Source of the DNA: Streptomyces sp. SID3343
GTDB taxonomy: Bacteria > Actinomycetota > Actinomycetes > Streptomycetales > Streptomycetaceae
DNA length: 35,804 bases
Assembly (NCBI RefSeq): GCF_009865215.1
Contig: NZ_WWJX01000454.1
Coordinates: 1 to 35,804 of the forward strand
Reading direction: 5' to 3'
Below are positions 15,792 through 23,186 of this stretch, piece by piece. Both the position numbers and the translations under genes were made by a program. Position 1 is the stretch's first letter, and each line of letters begins with the position of its first letter. The notes below the pieces were generated by a model. The model made no database searches. It was not told the origin of the DNA and was given only the letters and a program-made list of their open reading frames with translations.

Positions 15792-15943
15792 AAGAGGTGA
15801 CGCTCGTGTGGTCCCTGCGTAGTCGTGCCGGCGCATCGCGCACACTTCCCTACCGTCCGTGTCGGTGAAAATTCCCCCGCCCGGCCCTTTCCGTCCGGTC
15901 CTTCGCGGACCCGGCCTTCGCGCCCGGCCCAGTGGCGGGGCTC

Positions 15944-15991
15944 GTCGGCTGTCGCTTCGGTCGACTGTCGCTTCCGTCGACTGTCGCTGCC
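15944..15991. repeat. 16-bp tandem array, 3 copies, abutting the glutaredoxin stop
   Basis: Units 15944-15959, 15960-15975 and 15976-15991 share GTCGACTGTCGCTTCC with few changes. A fragment GTCAGCTG then runs into the stop codon of the glutaredoxin-like gene (15993-15995). Confidence 0.85.
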
Positions 15992-15992
15992 G

Positions 15993-16307
15993 TCAGCTGC
16001 CCAACGCGCGCCGCAGTCGCTTCTCGTCCACCCGCCAGAAATCGTGCTGGCGGCCGTCGACGAAGGTCACCGGGATCTGTTCCCAGTACTTGTGTTGGAG
16101 CTCGGCATCGGTGGTGATGTCGACCTCTTCCCAGGTCGCGCCCAGTTCGGCGGCCACTCGTTCGATCACGACACGGGCGTCGTCGCACAGGTGGCAGCCG
16201 GGCTTGCTCAGCAGCGTCACGGTGCGGGCGGCGGTTTCGGGGCGGCGGCGGAAGAGATTCACGTATTCGATTGTCACCCCACGAGGGGCAGACCCAGAAG
16301 GGGCCAC
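15993..16307 (-). CDS. Glutaredoxin-like (DUF836-type) thiol protein (104 aa)
   Basis: Thioredoxin-fold protein with a redox CxxC motif (Cys38 and Cys41 in KPGCHLCDDARVV), the cis-Pro strand QIPVTFVDGRQH and the tail FWRVDEKRLRRAL. These are typical of small glutaredoxin-family proteins near rex in streptomycetes, where they probably reduce disulphides in the cytoplasm. The start is uncertain: GTG at 16307 is the open choice, but a GTG at 16277 (valine 11) or 16262 (valine 16) would place the CxxC at a more usual distance from the N-terminus. No clear ribosome-binding sequence precedes any of them. Confidence 0.85.
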   Translation of the reverse strand: MAPSGSAPRGVTIEYVNLFRRRPETAARTVTLLSKPGCHLCDDARVVIERVAAELGATWEEVDITTDAELQHKYWEQIPVTFVDGRQHDFWRVDEKRLRRALGS

Positions 16308-16350
16308 CCAGGGGCCACGTCACAAACGGCTCCTCGCACGGCTCCGCACC

Positions 16351-16390
16351 ACCGCGCCACCGCGCCACCGCGCCACCGCGCCACCGCGCC
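16351..16390. repeat. 8-bp tandem array ACCGCGCC x5
   Basis: Five perfect head-to-tail copies of ACCGCGCC lie between the divergent glutaredoxin-like and HAD-phosphatase genes. The unit length and perfection make copy-number slippage likely. Adjacent bases (roughly 16297-16320) also contain a repeated GGGGCCACC word. Confidence 0.92.
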
Positions 16391-16449
16391 ATCATCGTGG
16401 CGGCATCGGGTCGCAAGGTGACCGCCACACGATCGCCATGCCCGCCTAC

Positions 16450-16455
16450 TACGCT
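16450..16455 (+). promoter_or_regulatory. Candidate -10 box (TACGCT) of a leaderless transcript
   Basis: TACGCT lies 7 nt before the ATG at 16463, which has no Shine-Dalgarno sequence. That distance would place the transcript start on the A of the ATG. No good -35 is visible. Confidence 0.35.
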
Positions 16456-16462
16456 CGACCGC

Positions 16463-17368
16463 ATGGTTCTCTTGCGCCGGCGATCGACGACCGAGGACAC
16501 CACCGACAGTGCCGTGCGGGCCGGTGCGGCCGCCGCCGAGGCAGCGCACGCCACGGCCCCGGCCCGCCCTCCGGGCGAGAACGGCCGGCCCATCGCGATC
16601 GGCGCCGCCTTCTTCGACCTGGACAACACCGTGATGCGCGGCGCGTCGATCTTTCACCTGGCCCGCGGTCTGTACGCGCGCCGGTTCCTGGGCACCCGCG
16701 ACATAGCCCGCTTCGGTCTCCAGCAGCTCCGCTTCCGGCTCGGCGGCGAGCACATGGGCGACGTGGACGACGCGCAGGACCGCGCGCTGTCGTTCGTGGC
16801 CGGCTACTCGGTCGACGAGATCCGGGCGATCGGCGAGGAGATCTTCGACGAATTCATGTCGGACAAGATCTGGCCCGGCACCCGCGCGCTCGCCCAGATG
16901 CACCTCGACGCGGGTCGTCAGGTCTGGCTGGTGACCGCCGCGCCGGTCGAGATCGCGACCACGATCGCCGACCGGCTCGGCCTGACCGGCGCACTCGGCA
17001 CCGTCCCCGAGACCCGCGCCGGCGTGTACACGGGCCGCCTCGTGGGCGAGTTGCTGCACGGCGAGGCCAAGGCCGAGGCCGTGCGCGCGCTCGCGATCCG
17101 CGAGGACCTCGACCTCACCGACTGTTCGGCCTACAGCGACTCCGCCAACGACATACCGATGCTGATGCTCGTGGGCGATCCGTGCGCGGTCAATCCCGAT
17201 GCGCGCCTTCGGCGCCACGCCCGGGAGCACGGATGGCGGATCAAGGATTACCGAACCGGACGCAAGGCCGCCCGGATCGGGCTGCCCGCCGCCGCGGGAG
17301 TCGGCGCGGTCGCCGGCGCGGTCGTCGCGAGCACCGCCGTACGCCGGCGCGCACCGCACCGAATCTGA
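16463..17368 (+). CDS. HAD-IB family phosphatase, SerB-like (301 aa)
   Basis: Haloacid dehalogenase phosphatase of subfamily IB. Nucleophile Asp52 and acid/base Asp54 are in AAFFDLDNTVMRG, motif II is in LVTAAPVEIA, and the metal-binding motif is YSDSANDIPMLMLVG. A hydrophobic tail (LPAAAGVGAVAGAVVASTAV) followed by arginines suggests a C-terminal membrane anchor. The first 45 residues are low-complexity and probably disordered. The ATG at 16463 fits the domain position and a leaderless promoter; the longer open frame from 16271 crosses the 8-bp tandem array and is rejected. Relatives include phosphoserine phosphatase and phospholipid or acyl-phosphate phosphatases; the substrate is not known. 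Confidence 0.92.
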   Translation: MVLLRRRSTTEDTTDSAVRAGAAAAEAAHATAPARPPGENGRPIAIGAAFFDLDNTVMRGASIFHLARGLYARRFLGTRDIARFGLQQLRFRLGGEHMGDVDDAQDRALSFVAGYSVDEIRAIGEEIFDEFMSDKIWPGTRALAQMHLDAGRQVWLVTAAPVEIATTIADRLGLTGALGTVPETRAGVYTGRLVGELLHGEAKAEAVRALAIREDLDLTDCSAYSDSANDIPMLMLVGDPCAVNPDARLRRHAREHGWRIKDYRTGRKAARIGLPAAAGVGAVAGAVVASTAVRRRAPHRI

Positions 17369-17398
17369 CCCACGCGCCCCTCGCACGCCCCCACCGAA

Positions 17399-17428
17399 CC
17401 CCCCGCCACCTGCGGCGCGGGGGTTTTT
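17399..17428 (+). terminator. Intrinsic terminator after the HAD phosphatase
   Basis: CCCCCGC (17400-17406) pairs with GCGGGGG (17417-17423) and is followed by five T residues. It begins 31 bp after the stop codon. Confidence 0.85.
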
Positions 17429-17429
17429 C

Positions 17430-17682
17430 GGGGCGCGCGCGATGCCGGGTTGCTGCGAGTTGTCCGCATATAGCACACGTGGCTCGCGACAACCCGACAA
17501 ACGCACAAACAACACACATCAGCGCTCGACCCAGGTAGCTTCACAACGCCGATGGGCACACTTGGTATCCCTTCCTTTACTAAGCGTTATTCTCGATCGG
17601 CGCACAGCGGTATCCAAGTTCCCTACTATGGGTGATCGATTCCGCACCGAACGTAATTACCGCTGAAGCAACAGGGAGTCCC
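17430..17682 (+). promoter_or_regulatory. AT-richer bldN upstream region
   Basis: About 250 bp without a gene and clearly richer in A/T than the surroundings. A possible -10 box TACTAT (17624-17629) lies 54 bp before the GTG. A GGTGA-N8-GCACC pair (17631-17648) vaguely recalls a BldD half-site pair. bldN is a known BldD and AdpA/BldH target in other streptomycetes; no full consensus site is claimed here. Confidence 0.4.
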
Positions 17683-18471
17683 GTGCCTCGAATCGTCCCG
17701 GTTGACGTGTCCGGGCTGGCGACACTGCGTGCGGCGGTGTGCGCGAGCTTTGCCCCCCGTCTGTCCACCGGTTTCGCCGCGACCGCCGGCTACGGCAGGG
17801 GGGTTTGCCGTGCGACCCCCGCGGGACCCATCGGGTTCACGCTCGCGACGCGCGCCGGCACCACCGAACCGACCCGTCCGAGCAGAGGCTCCGGCTACAC
17901 CCGGGGTCCGGGGCCGGACGGCGAGGCCCGCCGCATCATGGCCCTCGTCGAACTCGCCCAGGACGGCGACGGCGACGCGTTCGCCCAGCTCTACGACAAC
18001 TATTTCGACACCGTCTACCGGTACATCTACTACCGCGTCGGCGGCCGTGCCGTGGCCGAGGATCTGACCAGCGAGACCTTCCTGCGCGCCCTGCGCCGGA
18101 TCGGCACGTTCACGTGGCAGGGCCGCGACTTCGGCGCCTGGCTCGTGACGATCGCGCGCAACCTCGTCGCGGACCACTTCAAGTCCAGCCGGTTCCGGCT
18201 GGAGGTCACCACCGGGGAGATGCTCGACGCGAACGAGGTCGAGGCGAGCCCCGAGGACTGTGTCCTGGAGTCGCTGTCCAACGCGGCCCTTCTCGATGCC
18301 GTGCACAAGCTCAATCCTCAGCAGCAGGAGTGCGTGACCCTGCGTTTCCTGCAGGGTCTGTCGGTCGCGGAGACCGCACAGATCATGGGTAAGAACGAGG
18401 GCGCGATCAAGACGTTGCAATACCGCGCCGTACGGACGCTCGCCCGCCTCCTGCCGGAGGACGTGCGGTGA
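17683..18471 (+). CDS. bldN: Developmental ECF sigma factor BldN (262 aa)
   Basis: RNA polymerase sigma factor that in Streptomyces drives aerial hypha genes (chaplins, rodlins) and bldM. An N-terminal extension of about 86 residues precedes the sigma domains, as in the pro-sigma BldN of S. coelicolor. Sigma2 (about 97-165) contains YDNYFDTVYRYIYYRVGG and GTFTWQGRDFGAWLVTIARN. Sigma4 (about 200-255) contains NPQQQECVTLRFLQGLSVAE and MGKNEGAIKTLQYRAVRTL. The C-terminal two thirds match my memory of the S. coelicolor protein almost residue for residue. The GTG at 17683 is supported by AGGGAG seven nucleotides upstream and the VDVSGLATLRA start; the ATG at 17632 is rejected. It is followed by its anti-sigma gene. 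Confidence 0.96.
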   Translation: MPRIVPVDVSGLATLRAAVCASFAPRLSTGFAATAGYGRGVCRATPAGPIGFTLATRAGTTEPTRPSRGSGYTRGPGPDGEARRIMALVELAQDGDGDAFAQLYDNYFDTVYRYIYYRVGGRAVAEDLTSETFLRALRRIGTFTWQGRDFGAWLVTIARNLVADHFKSSRFRLEVTTGEMLDANEVEASPEDCVLESLSNAALLDAVHKLNPQQQECVTLRFLQGLSVAETAQIMGKNEGAIKTLQYRAVRTLARLLPEDVR

Positions 18472-18481
18472 ATCACATCTC

Positions 18482-18510
18482 CGTAACCTTCCGGGTCGTC
18501 GACTCGTTCT
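18482..18510 (+). promoter_or_regulatory. Sigma-BldN-like promoter before rsbN
   Basis: CGTAAC (18482-18487), 17 bp, then CGTTCT (18505-18510) lie in the 145-bp gap between bldN and rsbN. As I recall it, the motif reported for sigma-BldN targets is CGTAAC with CGTTGA about 16 bp later, so the -35 is exact and the -10 matches in four positions. Confidence 0.55.
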
Positions 18511-18616
18511 TCCGGACAGTGGCCCCCCTCGGGGACCGCTGCGGCGGGGAGCCGCCCTGTGGCCCCCGACCCGGAGACTTCCCTGGACGGACATCCGGGG
18601 GGAGGAGGTGCGGCCT

Positions 18617-19948
18617 GTGAGCATTGCGGCCCTGGATCGGCGACCCGCGAACGCCTTCGCGCGAGCCCTCGACGAGAACGACCGCAACAACCGATCGGCA
18701 GAGCCCCTGCCCGCGCTGGTCCCGCTGTTGCGGACGGCCGAGCTGTTGCGCGATCGGTCCGAGTCGGCACCGGTGCCGAACACGGATTTTCGAACCGCGC
18801 TCCGGCAGCGGTTGTTGGAGGAGGCCGCGGCACTGCCCGCGACCGATGGTGCGGCGACCGTGCCCGCGCCCCGTGGGGCACATCGCCGCAAGGAGGGTGC
18901 GGCGGTGCCGCGCACCGTGCGGTGGCGGCGTCGCGTGGCGATCGCCGGCACGCTCGTGGTGGTCACCGGCGGCGGCATCGGCGGGGTGGCCTACGCCAGC
19001 TCCGACGCGCTGCCCGGTGACCTGACCTACGGCGTCAAGCGCACGGTCGAAGACTTCAAGATCTCGCTCGCGGACAACGACCACGAGCGGGGTGAGCGCT
19101 ACCTGCACCAAGCCGAGACGCGGATGGGCGAGGCCGAGCAACTGCTCAGGCGCTCGGGCAAGTCCCCCGCCGACAAGGCGACCGTGCGACACCTGCGGCA
19201 GGTGCTCGACGACTGGCGCGAGGAGGCCGACAAGGGCCGCGCGCTGCTCACCGACCACTTCCGCAAGAGCGGGGCCGACGGTCCGATGCGCAACCTGGCC
19301 GACTTCGCCCGCTCGGGAGACGAGCGGATGGCCAGGATCGGCGAACGGCTCCCCGCGGAGCTCACGCCGGAGCGCGATCAGGTCCGCACGTTGCTGACCT
19401 CGATCAAGGAACAGGTCACCCCGCTCACGGGCACCTCGGGCGCCACGAGGCCCGCGCCCACCGGGCCCGGGCAGCCGGCCGATCGGGTCCCGGCGGTTCC
19501 GGGTTCCGGGAAGGACGCGTCTCCCGGCGGGCAGCCGTTGTTGCCACCGCTGCTGCCGCAGCTTCCGGGCGTCGTGGGCGGTTCCACTGCCGGCGGCGCG
19601 CCGCAGCAGGGAGGAGCAAGCTCTCCGGGCTCGGGTCCGCAGCGGCAGCAACAGCAGCCGAAGGAGCAACAGCCCCAGCAGGGTGGCGGGCTGCTGCCTG
19701 GGCTGAACATCCCGTTGTTGAACCCGCCCGGGCAAAGTCCCGCGGGCTCGTCCGGTGGCGGCGGGGCGGGGGCGGCTTCGGAGGCGGAGCCGGGTCCGGC
19801 ACCGGCTCCGGCTCGAACTCCGGAAGGTCAGATTCTTCCGCCGCTGCTGCCCGGTCTGCCGGGCATCGGGCTCAATCTCTTGGGTGGGTCCGGGTCCGGG
19901 TCCGAGGAAACCGGGTCCGGGCCCGGGTCGTCGGAGCAGAGTTCGTAA
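18617..19948 (+). CDS. rsbN: Anti-sigma factor RsbN-type membrane protein, DUF5667 (443 aa)
   Basis: Positional and sequence counterpart of RsbN, the membrane anti-sigma that holds BldN inactive. The N-terminal cytoplasmic part (1-100) begins RRPANAFARALDE and has short helices likely to bind the sigma factor. One membrane segment spans about 107-128 (VAIAGTLVVVTGGGIGGVAY) after a basic WRRR. The extracytoplasmic part begins with the DUF5667 stretch SSDALPGDLTYGVKRTVEDF and a helical region to about 270, then a long Pro/Gly/Gln/Ser-rich tail with LLPPLLPQLPG and LLPGLPGIGLN repeats. The GTG at 18617 is chosen because AGGAGG ends 8 nt upstream; the in-frame GTG at 18608 would sit on that sequence. 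The tail is expected to vary between species. Confidence 0.9.
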   Translation: MSIAALDRRPANAFARALDENDRNNRSAEPLPALVPLLRTAELLRDRSESAPVPNTDFRTALRQRLLEEAAALPATDGAATVPAPRGAHRRKEGAAVPRTVRWRRRVAIAGTLVVVTGGGIGGVAYASSDALPGDLTYGVKRTVEDFKISLADNDHERGERYLHQAETRMGEAEQLLRRSGKSPADKATVRHLRQVLDDWREEADKGRALLTDHFRKSGADGPMRNLADFARSGDERMARIGERLPAELTPERDQVRTLLTSIKEQVTPLTGTSGATRPAPTGPGQPADRVPAVPGSGKDASPGGQPLLPPLLPQLPGVVGGSTAGGAPQQGGASSPGSGPQRQQQQPKEQQPQQGGGLLPGLNIPLLNPPGQSPAGSSGGGGAGAASEAEPGPAPAPARTPEGQILPPLLPGLPGIGLNLLGGSGSGSEETGSGPGSSEQSS

Positions 19949-19973
19949 CGCCGGTACCCGGGTGCGGTCGGTG

Positions 19974-20013
19974 CCGAAGGGCGGCTCGTGGAGGTTCGCG
20001 AGTCGCCCTTCGG
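19974..20013. terminator. Bidirectional hairpin between rsbN and the acyltransferase
   Basis: A 15-bp stem (19974-19988 with 19999-20013, one G-U pair) and 10-nt loop lie between two convergent genes, 26 bp after rsbN and 33 bp from the acyltransferase stop. Confidence 0.8.
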
Positions 20014-20045
20014 GTTCGAGGTGACCGGTCGAGGCCGGGTCGGGG

Positions 20046-21176
20046 TCAGAAGAACACCGACCGTCGCTGCATCAGCAGGCGGTAGATCGTGTGCTGGATG
20101 GTCTCGCGCACCTCGTCGGTCAGGTTGAAGACGACCATCGGGTCGTCCGCCGCCTCCTCCGGATACGCGTCGGTTCGAATCGGCGCGCCGAACTCGATCC
20201 TCCACCGGGTCGGCAGTGGCACCAGGCCCAGCGGTCCGAGCAGCGGAAACGTGGGCGTGACCGGGAAGTACGGCAGGTTCAGCAGGCGCGCGAGCGTGCG
20301 CACGTTGCCGACCATCGGGTAGATCTCCTCGGCGCCCACGATCGAGCAGGGGACGATCGGTACCTGGGTTCGCAGGGCGGCCGACACGAAACCACCTCGG
20401 CCGAAGCGCTGGAGCTTGTACCGCTCGCCGAACGGCTTGCCCAGGCCCTTGTAGCCTTCCGGCCACACGCCCACGAGTTCGCCCTTGGCGAGCAGGCGCT
20501 CGGCGTCGGCGTGGCATGCGAGCGTGTGCCCGCTCTTGCGGGCCACCGAGCCCACGACCGGCAGTTGGAAGACCAGGTCGGCGGCGAGCAGTCGCAGGTT
20601 GCGCTGGTCTGGGTGGTGGTCGTGGACGGCCACCTGGGTCATCAGCGCGTCCACCGGCAGCGTGCCCGAGTGGTTCGCGACGATCAGCGCGCCGCCGTCG
20701 GCGGGGATGTGCTCCAGGCCGCTGACCTCGATGCGGAAGTACTTTTCGTACACGACGCGCAGCGCGGCCATCAGTCGGTCGTTGAGTTCGGGGTCGAAAC
20801 CGAACTCGTCCACCTCGTAGTCGCCGGTGATCCGGCGGCGCACGAACGCGAGGCCGTCTGCGGCCTTGTCCTCCCAACCGGGGCCCGCGACACCGTCGAG
20901 CAGTCCGGCGGCGGCGCCGCCCACGATTCCGCCGACCGCGCCGGCGAGTGAGCCGAGCACCGATCGTCCGGAGGCGGGGGTCCGGCGGGGGCCGATCGGC
21001 GATGGTTGTGGATCGGGCCCTGGGCGCGCGTCGATCGAGCGCACCCGTACCTCGCCTTCGACCGGTTCCGTTCCCCGTGCTCGCGCGGGCCGCGTCGATC
21101 GGCGGCCGCCGCGCGGCGACGGCGGGCGCGCTGCGGACGCGGCGCCGTCGAAGGGAATGATCCGGGCGTCACCCAT
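20046..21176 (-). CDS. PlsC-like phospholipid acyltransferase (376 aa)
   Basis: Lysophospholipid/1-acylglycerol-3-phosphate acyltransferase family. The catalytic region is IVANHSGTLPVDALM with His169; Asp176 lies seven residues later, where classical PlsC has HX4D, so the loop is longer. The second block VGVWPEGYKGLGKPFG (about 235-250) replaces the usual FPEGTRS. The first about 110 residues are Pro/Arg/Gly-rich with one short Gly/Ala hydrophobic stretch (75-96) and look disordered. It starts 8 bp inside the epimerase-like gene, so the two are translationally coupled. Similar pairs occur across actinobacteria. The acyl donor and acceptor are not evident. Confidence 0.9.
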   Translation of the reverse strand: MGDARIIPFDGAASAARPPSPRGGRRSTRPARARGTEPVEGEVRVRSIDARPGPDPQPSPIGPRRTPASGRSVLGSLAGAVGGIVGGAAAGLLDGVAGPGWEDKAADGLAFVRRRITGDYEVDEFGFDPELNDRLMAALRVVYEKYFRIEVSGLEHIPADGGALIVANHSGTLPVDALMTQVAVHDHHPDQRNLRLLAADLVFQLPVVGSVARKSGHTLACHADAERLLAKGELVGVWPEGYKGLGKPFGERYKLQRFGRGGFVSAALRTQVPIVPCSIVGAEEIYPMVGNVRTLARLLNLPYFPVTPTFPLLGPLGLVPLPTRWRIEFGAPIRTDAYPEEAADDPMVVFNLTDEVRETIQHTIYRLLMQRRSVFF

Positions 21177-22203
21177 CGAGACTCCTCCTGGTGAGCAGCA
21201 TGGTCGCGAGTCGATCGGGCACCTGTGCGAGGCGCCCGGGGTTCAGCAGGCCGATCGAGTCGCGGCCGCCCGCGTAGTCGGCGAAGGTCTCGGCCGTGGT
21301 CCTGGCCGCGACGAAACCCAGCTTGTCACGGGCTCGCGCGGGGTCGACGACGCGGCCGTGGGTGAGCAGGCGCAGCTGTTCGGCCGACAGGTGGACCGAG
21401 CCCACCCGGCGCAAGCCCTGGTTGACCAGCCCCACCGCCGCCGACGGGAAGGGCAGCACCGGGCGCCCGAGGCGGCGGGCGGCCTGGGACAGGAACAGCA
21501 CGCCGTCCGCGGCGATGTTGTAGGTGCCCGCACGGTCGGCCCGGGCGGCGATCCGCAGGGCCTCCAGGACGTCGTCCTCGTGGACGAACTGCAATCGCGG
21601 GTCGTAGCCGAGGACCGTCGGCAGCACGGGCAGCGCGAAGTAGGCGCCCATCGGCGAATCGGTTCGTGGCCCCAGCATCGGCGCGAAGCGCAGCACCGTG
21701 ACGGCGACGTCGGGGCGGCGGCGGGCGAACCCGCGCACGTAGCCCTCTATTTCGACGGCGTCCTTGGCCCAGCCCGACGACGGCTGTATGCGCGGTTCGG
21801 TGTCCTCCTCGAACAGCGCGGGGTCGCGCGCCGAGCCGCCGTAGACGGCGGTGGTCGAGCGCACCACCAGGCGGCGGACCGACGGTGCCTTCTGGCACGC
21901 GGCGAGCAACTGCATCGTGCCGATGACGTTGGTCTCCTTGATCGAGACCCGGCCGCCCTGCACCGGCGGCAACTCGCTGGGGCTCAGGTGCACCACGGTG
22001 TCCACCGCCGCGGAGGCGACGACCTTGGCGATCATCGGGTTTCGGATGTCGGCGAGCACGAAGTCGATGTCGCCGAAGTCGCCCGCGGGCTCGACCATGT
22101 CGACGCCGATCACCCGGTCGACGTCGCCTTCGTCGCGGATCATCCGTACGAAATCGGCCCCCGGGTCACCGGCGACGCCGGTGACCATGACAACACGTCC
22201 CAT
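21169..22203 (-). CDS. NAD-dependent epimerase/dehydratase-like protein (344 aa)
   Basis: Extended-SDR fold with the cofactor loop TGVAGDPG (8-15), the ligand strand FVLADIRNP and the signature RSTTAVYGGSA. The catalytic YxxxK is absent: the segment is PSSGWAKDAVEIEG, where Lys147 is preceded by Ser four residues earlier and Trp145 beside it. The enzyme may be inactive, use another acid, or serve as an NAD-binding scaffold. The ATG at 22203 follows GGGGGAAA and gives the standard MGRVVMVTG start; the ATG at 22284 adds 27 residues without family support. It is coupled to the downstream acyltransferase. Confidence 0.9.
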   Translation of the reverse strand: MGRVVMVTGVAGDPGADFVRMIRDEGDVDRVIGVDMVEPAGDFGDIDFVLADIRNPMIAKVVASAAVDTVVHLSPSELPPVQGGRVSIKETNVIGTMQLLAACQKAPSVRRLVVRSTTAVYGGSARDPALFEEDTEPRIQPSSGWAKDAVEIEGYVRGFARRRPDVAVTVLRFAPMLGPRTDSPMGAYFALPVLPTVLGYDPRLQFVHEDDVLEALRIAARADRAGTYNIAADGVLFLSQAARRLGRPVLPFPSAAVGLVNQGLRRVGSVHLSAEQLRLLTHGRVVDPARARDKLGFVAARTTAETFADYAGGRDSIGLLNPGRLAQVPDRLATMLLTRRSLDG

Positions 22204-22572
22204 GCTGCGGTTTCCCCCGCCCGTTTCGAAATCGCCGCGCGACGGAGCGGTCACAGAGCGCATGTGCGAGGCGATGGGATCCAACGTATCTGCACCGACT
22301 ACCCGACGGGGGCGCGTTTACGAGCAGTTCACACCGGTTTCGCGCCGATGCGCGCCGGTCGACTCGTTCAGCGTAAGCGGCTGGGCCGCCCGCCTCCGCG
22401 AGCGACACCGCCGCAGCGACGTCGCGTGCCGCCTGTCGCGACGCCGCGTCCGCGTCCGCGTCTACGGATACCGGACGCGGGCCCGTAACGCACGACGACC
22501 GCCCGTCGCGCCCCCGAGGGGAGCACGACGGGCGGTCGCCCAAGGCTTCAGCGGCACTAGCCGGTGGGATGC
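22204..22572. other. 369-bp gap between the epimerase-like gene and the bS22 gene
   Basis: No gene was recognised. The part nearest the bS22 gene holds a strong hairpin (22496-22538) and, at about 22444-22482, a run of GCGTCC repeats that can pair with GGACGCGG. The remainder must contain the promoter of the epimerase-acyltransferase unit, but no convincing boxes were identified. Confidence 0.6.
22496..22538 (-). terminator. Hairpin after the bS22 gene
   Basis: A 13-bp perfect stem (22496-22508 with 22526-22538) has a 17-nt loop and lies 35 bp after the stop of the small ribosomal protein gene. Confidence 0.75.
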
Positions 22573-22671
22573 CTACTTCTTATTGCGACGCTGCACACGC
22601 GTCTTCTTGAGAAGCTTGCGGTGCTTCTTCTTCGCCATGCGCTTGCGACGCTTCTTGATGACAGAGCCCAC
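22573..22671 (-). CDS. bS22-type ribosomal protein / AURKAIP1-COX24 domain (32 aa)
   Basis: A 32-residue, extremely basic protein beginning (V/M)[18 protein letters not shown] and ending VQRRNKK. This is the actinobacterial AURKAIP1/COX24-domain peptide, identified in mycobacteria as the small-subunit ribosomal protein bS22. It starts at GTG 22671 with GAGGG about 7 nt upstream and stops with TAG. It has its own terminator-like hairpin downstream and sits between the epimerase-like gene and bdtA, a conserved position. It is short enough to be missed by gene callers with a length cut-off. Confidence 0.93.
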   Translation of the reverse strand: MGSVIKKRRKRMAKKKHRKLLKKTRVQRRNKK

Positions 22672-22791
22672 CGACAACCCTCGCTTACGTCACGTTCTTA
22701 CCGCACGGAGCCGGATCAGCCCGCACAACTGGGGGCCAGCCTACTCGCCGCCCCGGCCCACCTCTAAACGAGGCGGTCCGATACTGCACTC

Positions 22792-22995
22792 CTACGCTGT
22801 TTCCACGTAGGAGTCTCGCAGGTAGTCGTGGACGGCCTGCTCCGGAACTCGGAACGACCGGCCAACCCTGATGGCAGGCATCTCGCCACTGTGAACCAGG
22901 CGATACACCGTCATCTTGGACACCCGCATCACCGCGGCCACCTCGGCCACAGTCAAGAAGTTGACCTCGTTGAGAGGCCTCTCTCCAGAAACCAT
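22792..22995 (-). CDS. bdtA: BdtA-type helix-turn-helix protein (67 aa)
   Basis: Small excisionase/MerR-like DNA-binding protein. The winged helix reads FLTVAEVAAVMRVSKMTVYRL, followed by VHSGEMPAIRVGRSFRVPEQAV and the short tail LRDSYVETA. It matches my memory of S. coelicolor SCO3328 (BdtA), a BldD target with unknown regulon. The start at 22995 keeps the conserved SGERPLNEV N-terminus; an in-frame ATG at 23010 adds five residues, and neither has a strong ribosome-binding sequence. An ACGCACGTGCGT palindrome lies 59-70 bp upstream. Confidence 0.9.
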   Translation of the reverse strand: MVSGERPLNEVNFLTVAEVAAVMRVSKMTVYRLVHSGEMPAIRVGRSFRVPEQAVHDYLRDSYVETA

Positions 22996-23053
22996 GACGC
23001 ACCGAACCATTCAGCACGCGTCGGGCGCCGGCTTCCCCTCCGGCGACTGCCAC

Positions 23054-23065
23054 ACGCACGTGCGT
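23054..23065. promoter_or_regulatory. Palindrome ACGCACGTGCGT upstream of bdtA
   Basis: Perfect 12-bp palindrome in the bdtA promoter region. It could be an operator; no regulator is known to me for this sequence. Confidence 0.3.
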
Positions 23066-23146
23066 CTTTCGAGAGTAGTGGCAGGTGGTACCAGTGGGGA
23101 AGAGGAGTGGTTATCCCACCTCAATCGCCCATTGGACTTCTTTACC

Positions 23147-23186
23147 GATCGATCCAGGACAGTACGGATCGATTCAGGACAGTTGG
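23147..23186. repeat. 20-bp direct repeat across the phosphatase stop codon
   Basis: Copies 23147-23166 and 23167-23186 share GATCGAT(C/T)CAGGACAGT. The second copy encodes the last codons and stop of the phosphatase; the first lies just past the stop. Confidence 0.85.

Noticed and set aside
16351-16390. Possible CRISPR-like repeat array
   Set aside because: The 8-bp units are contiguous without spacers, and no cas gene is nearby.
15857-17538. Large plus-strand frame covering the glutaredoxin-like and HAD genes
   Set aside because: It crosses two tandem arrays and reads the HAD gene out of frame.
17631-17648. BldD-binding site before bldN
   Set aside because: GGTGA-N8-GCACC has one mismatch in each half-site, so it is mentioned only as a weak resemblance.
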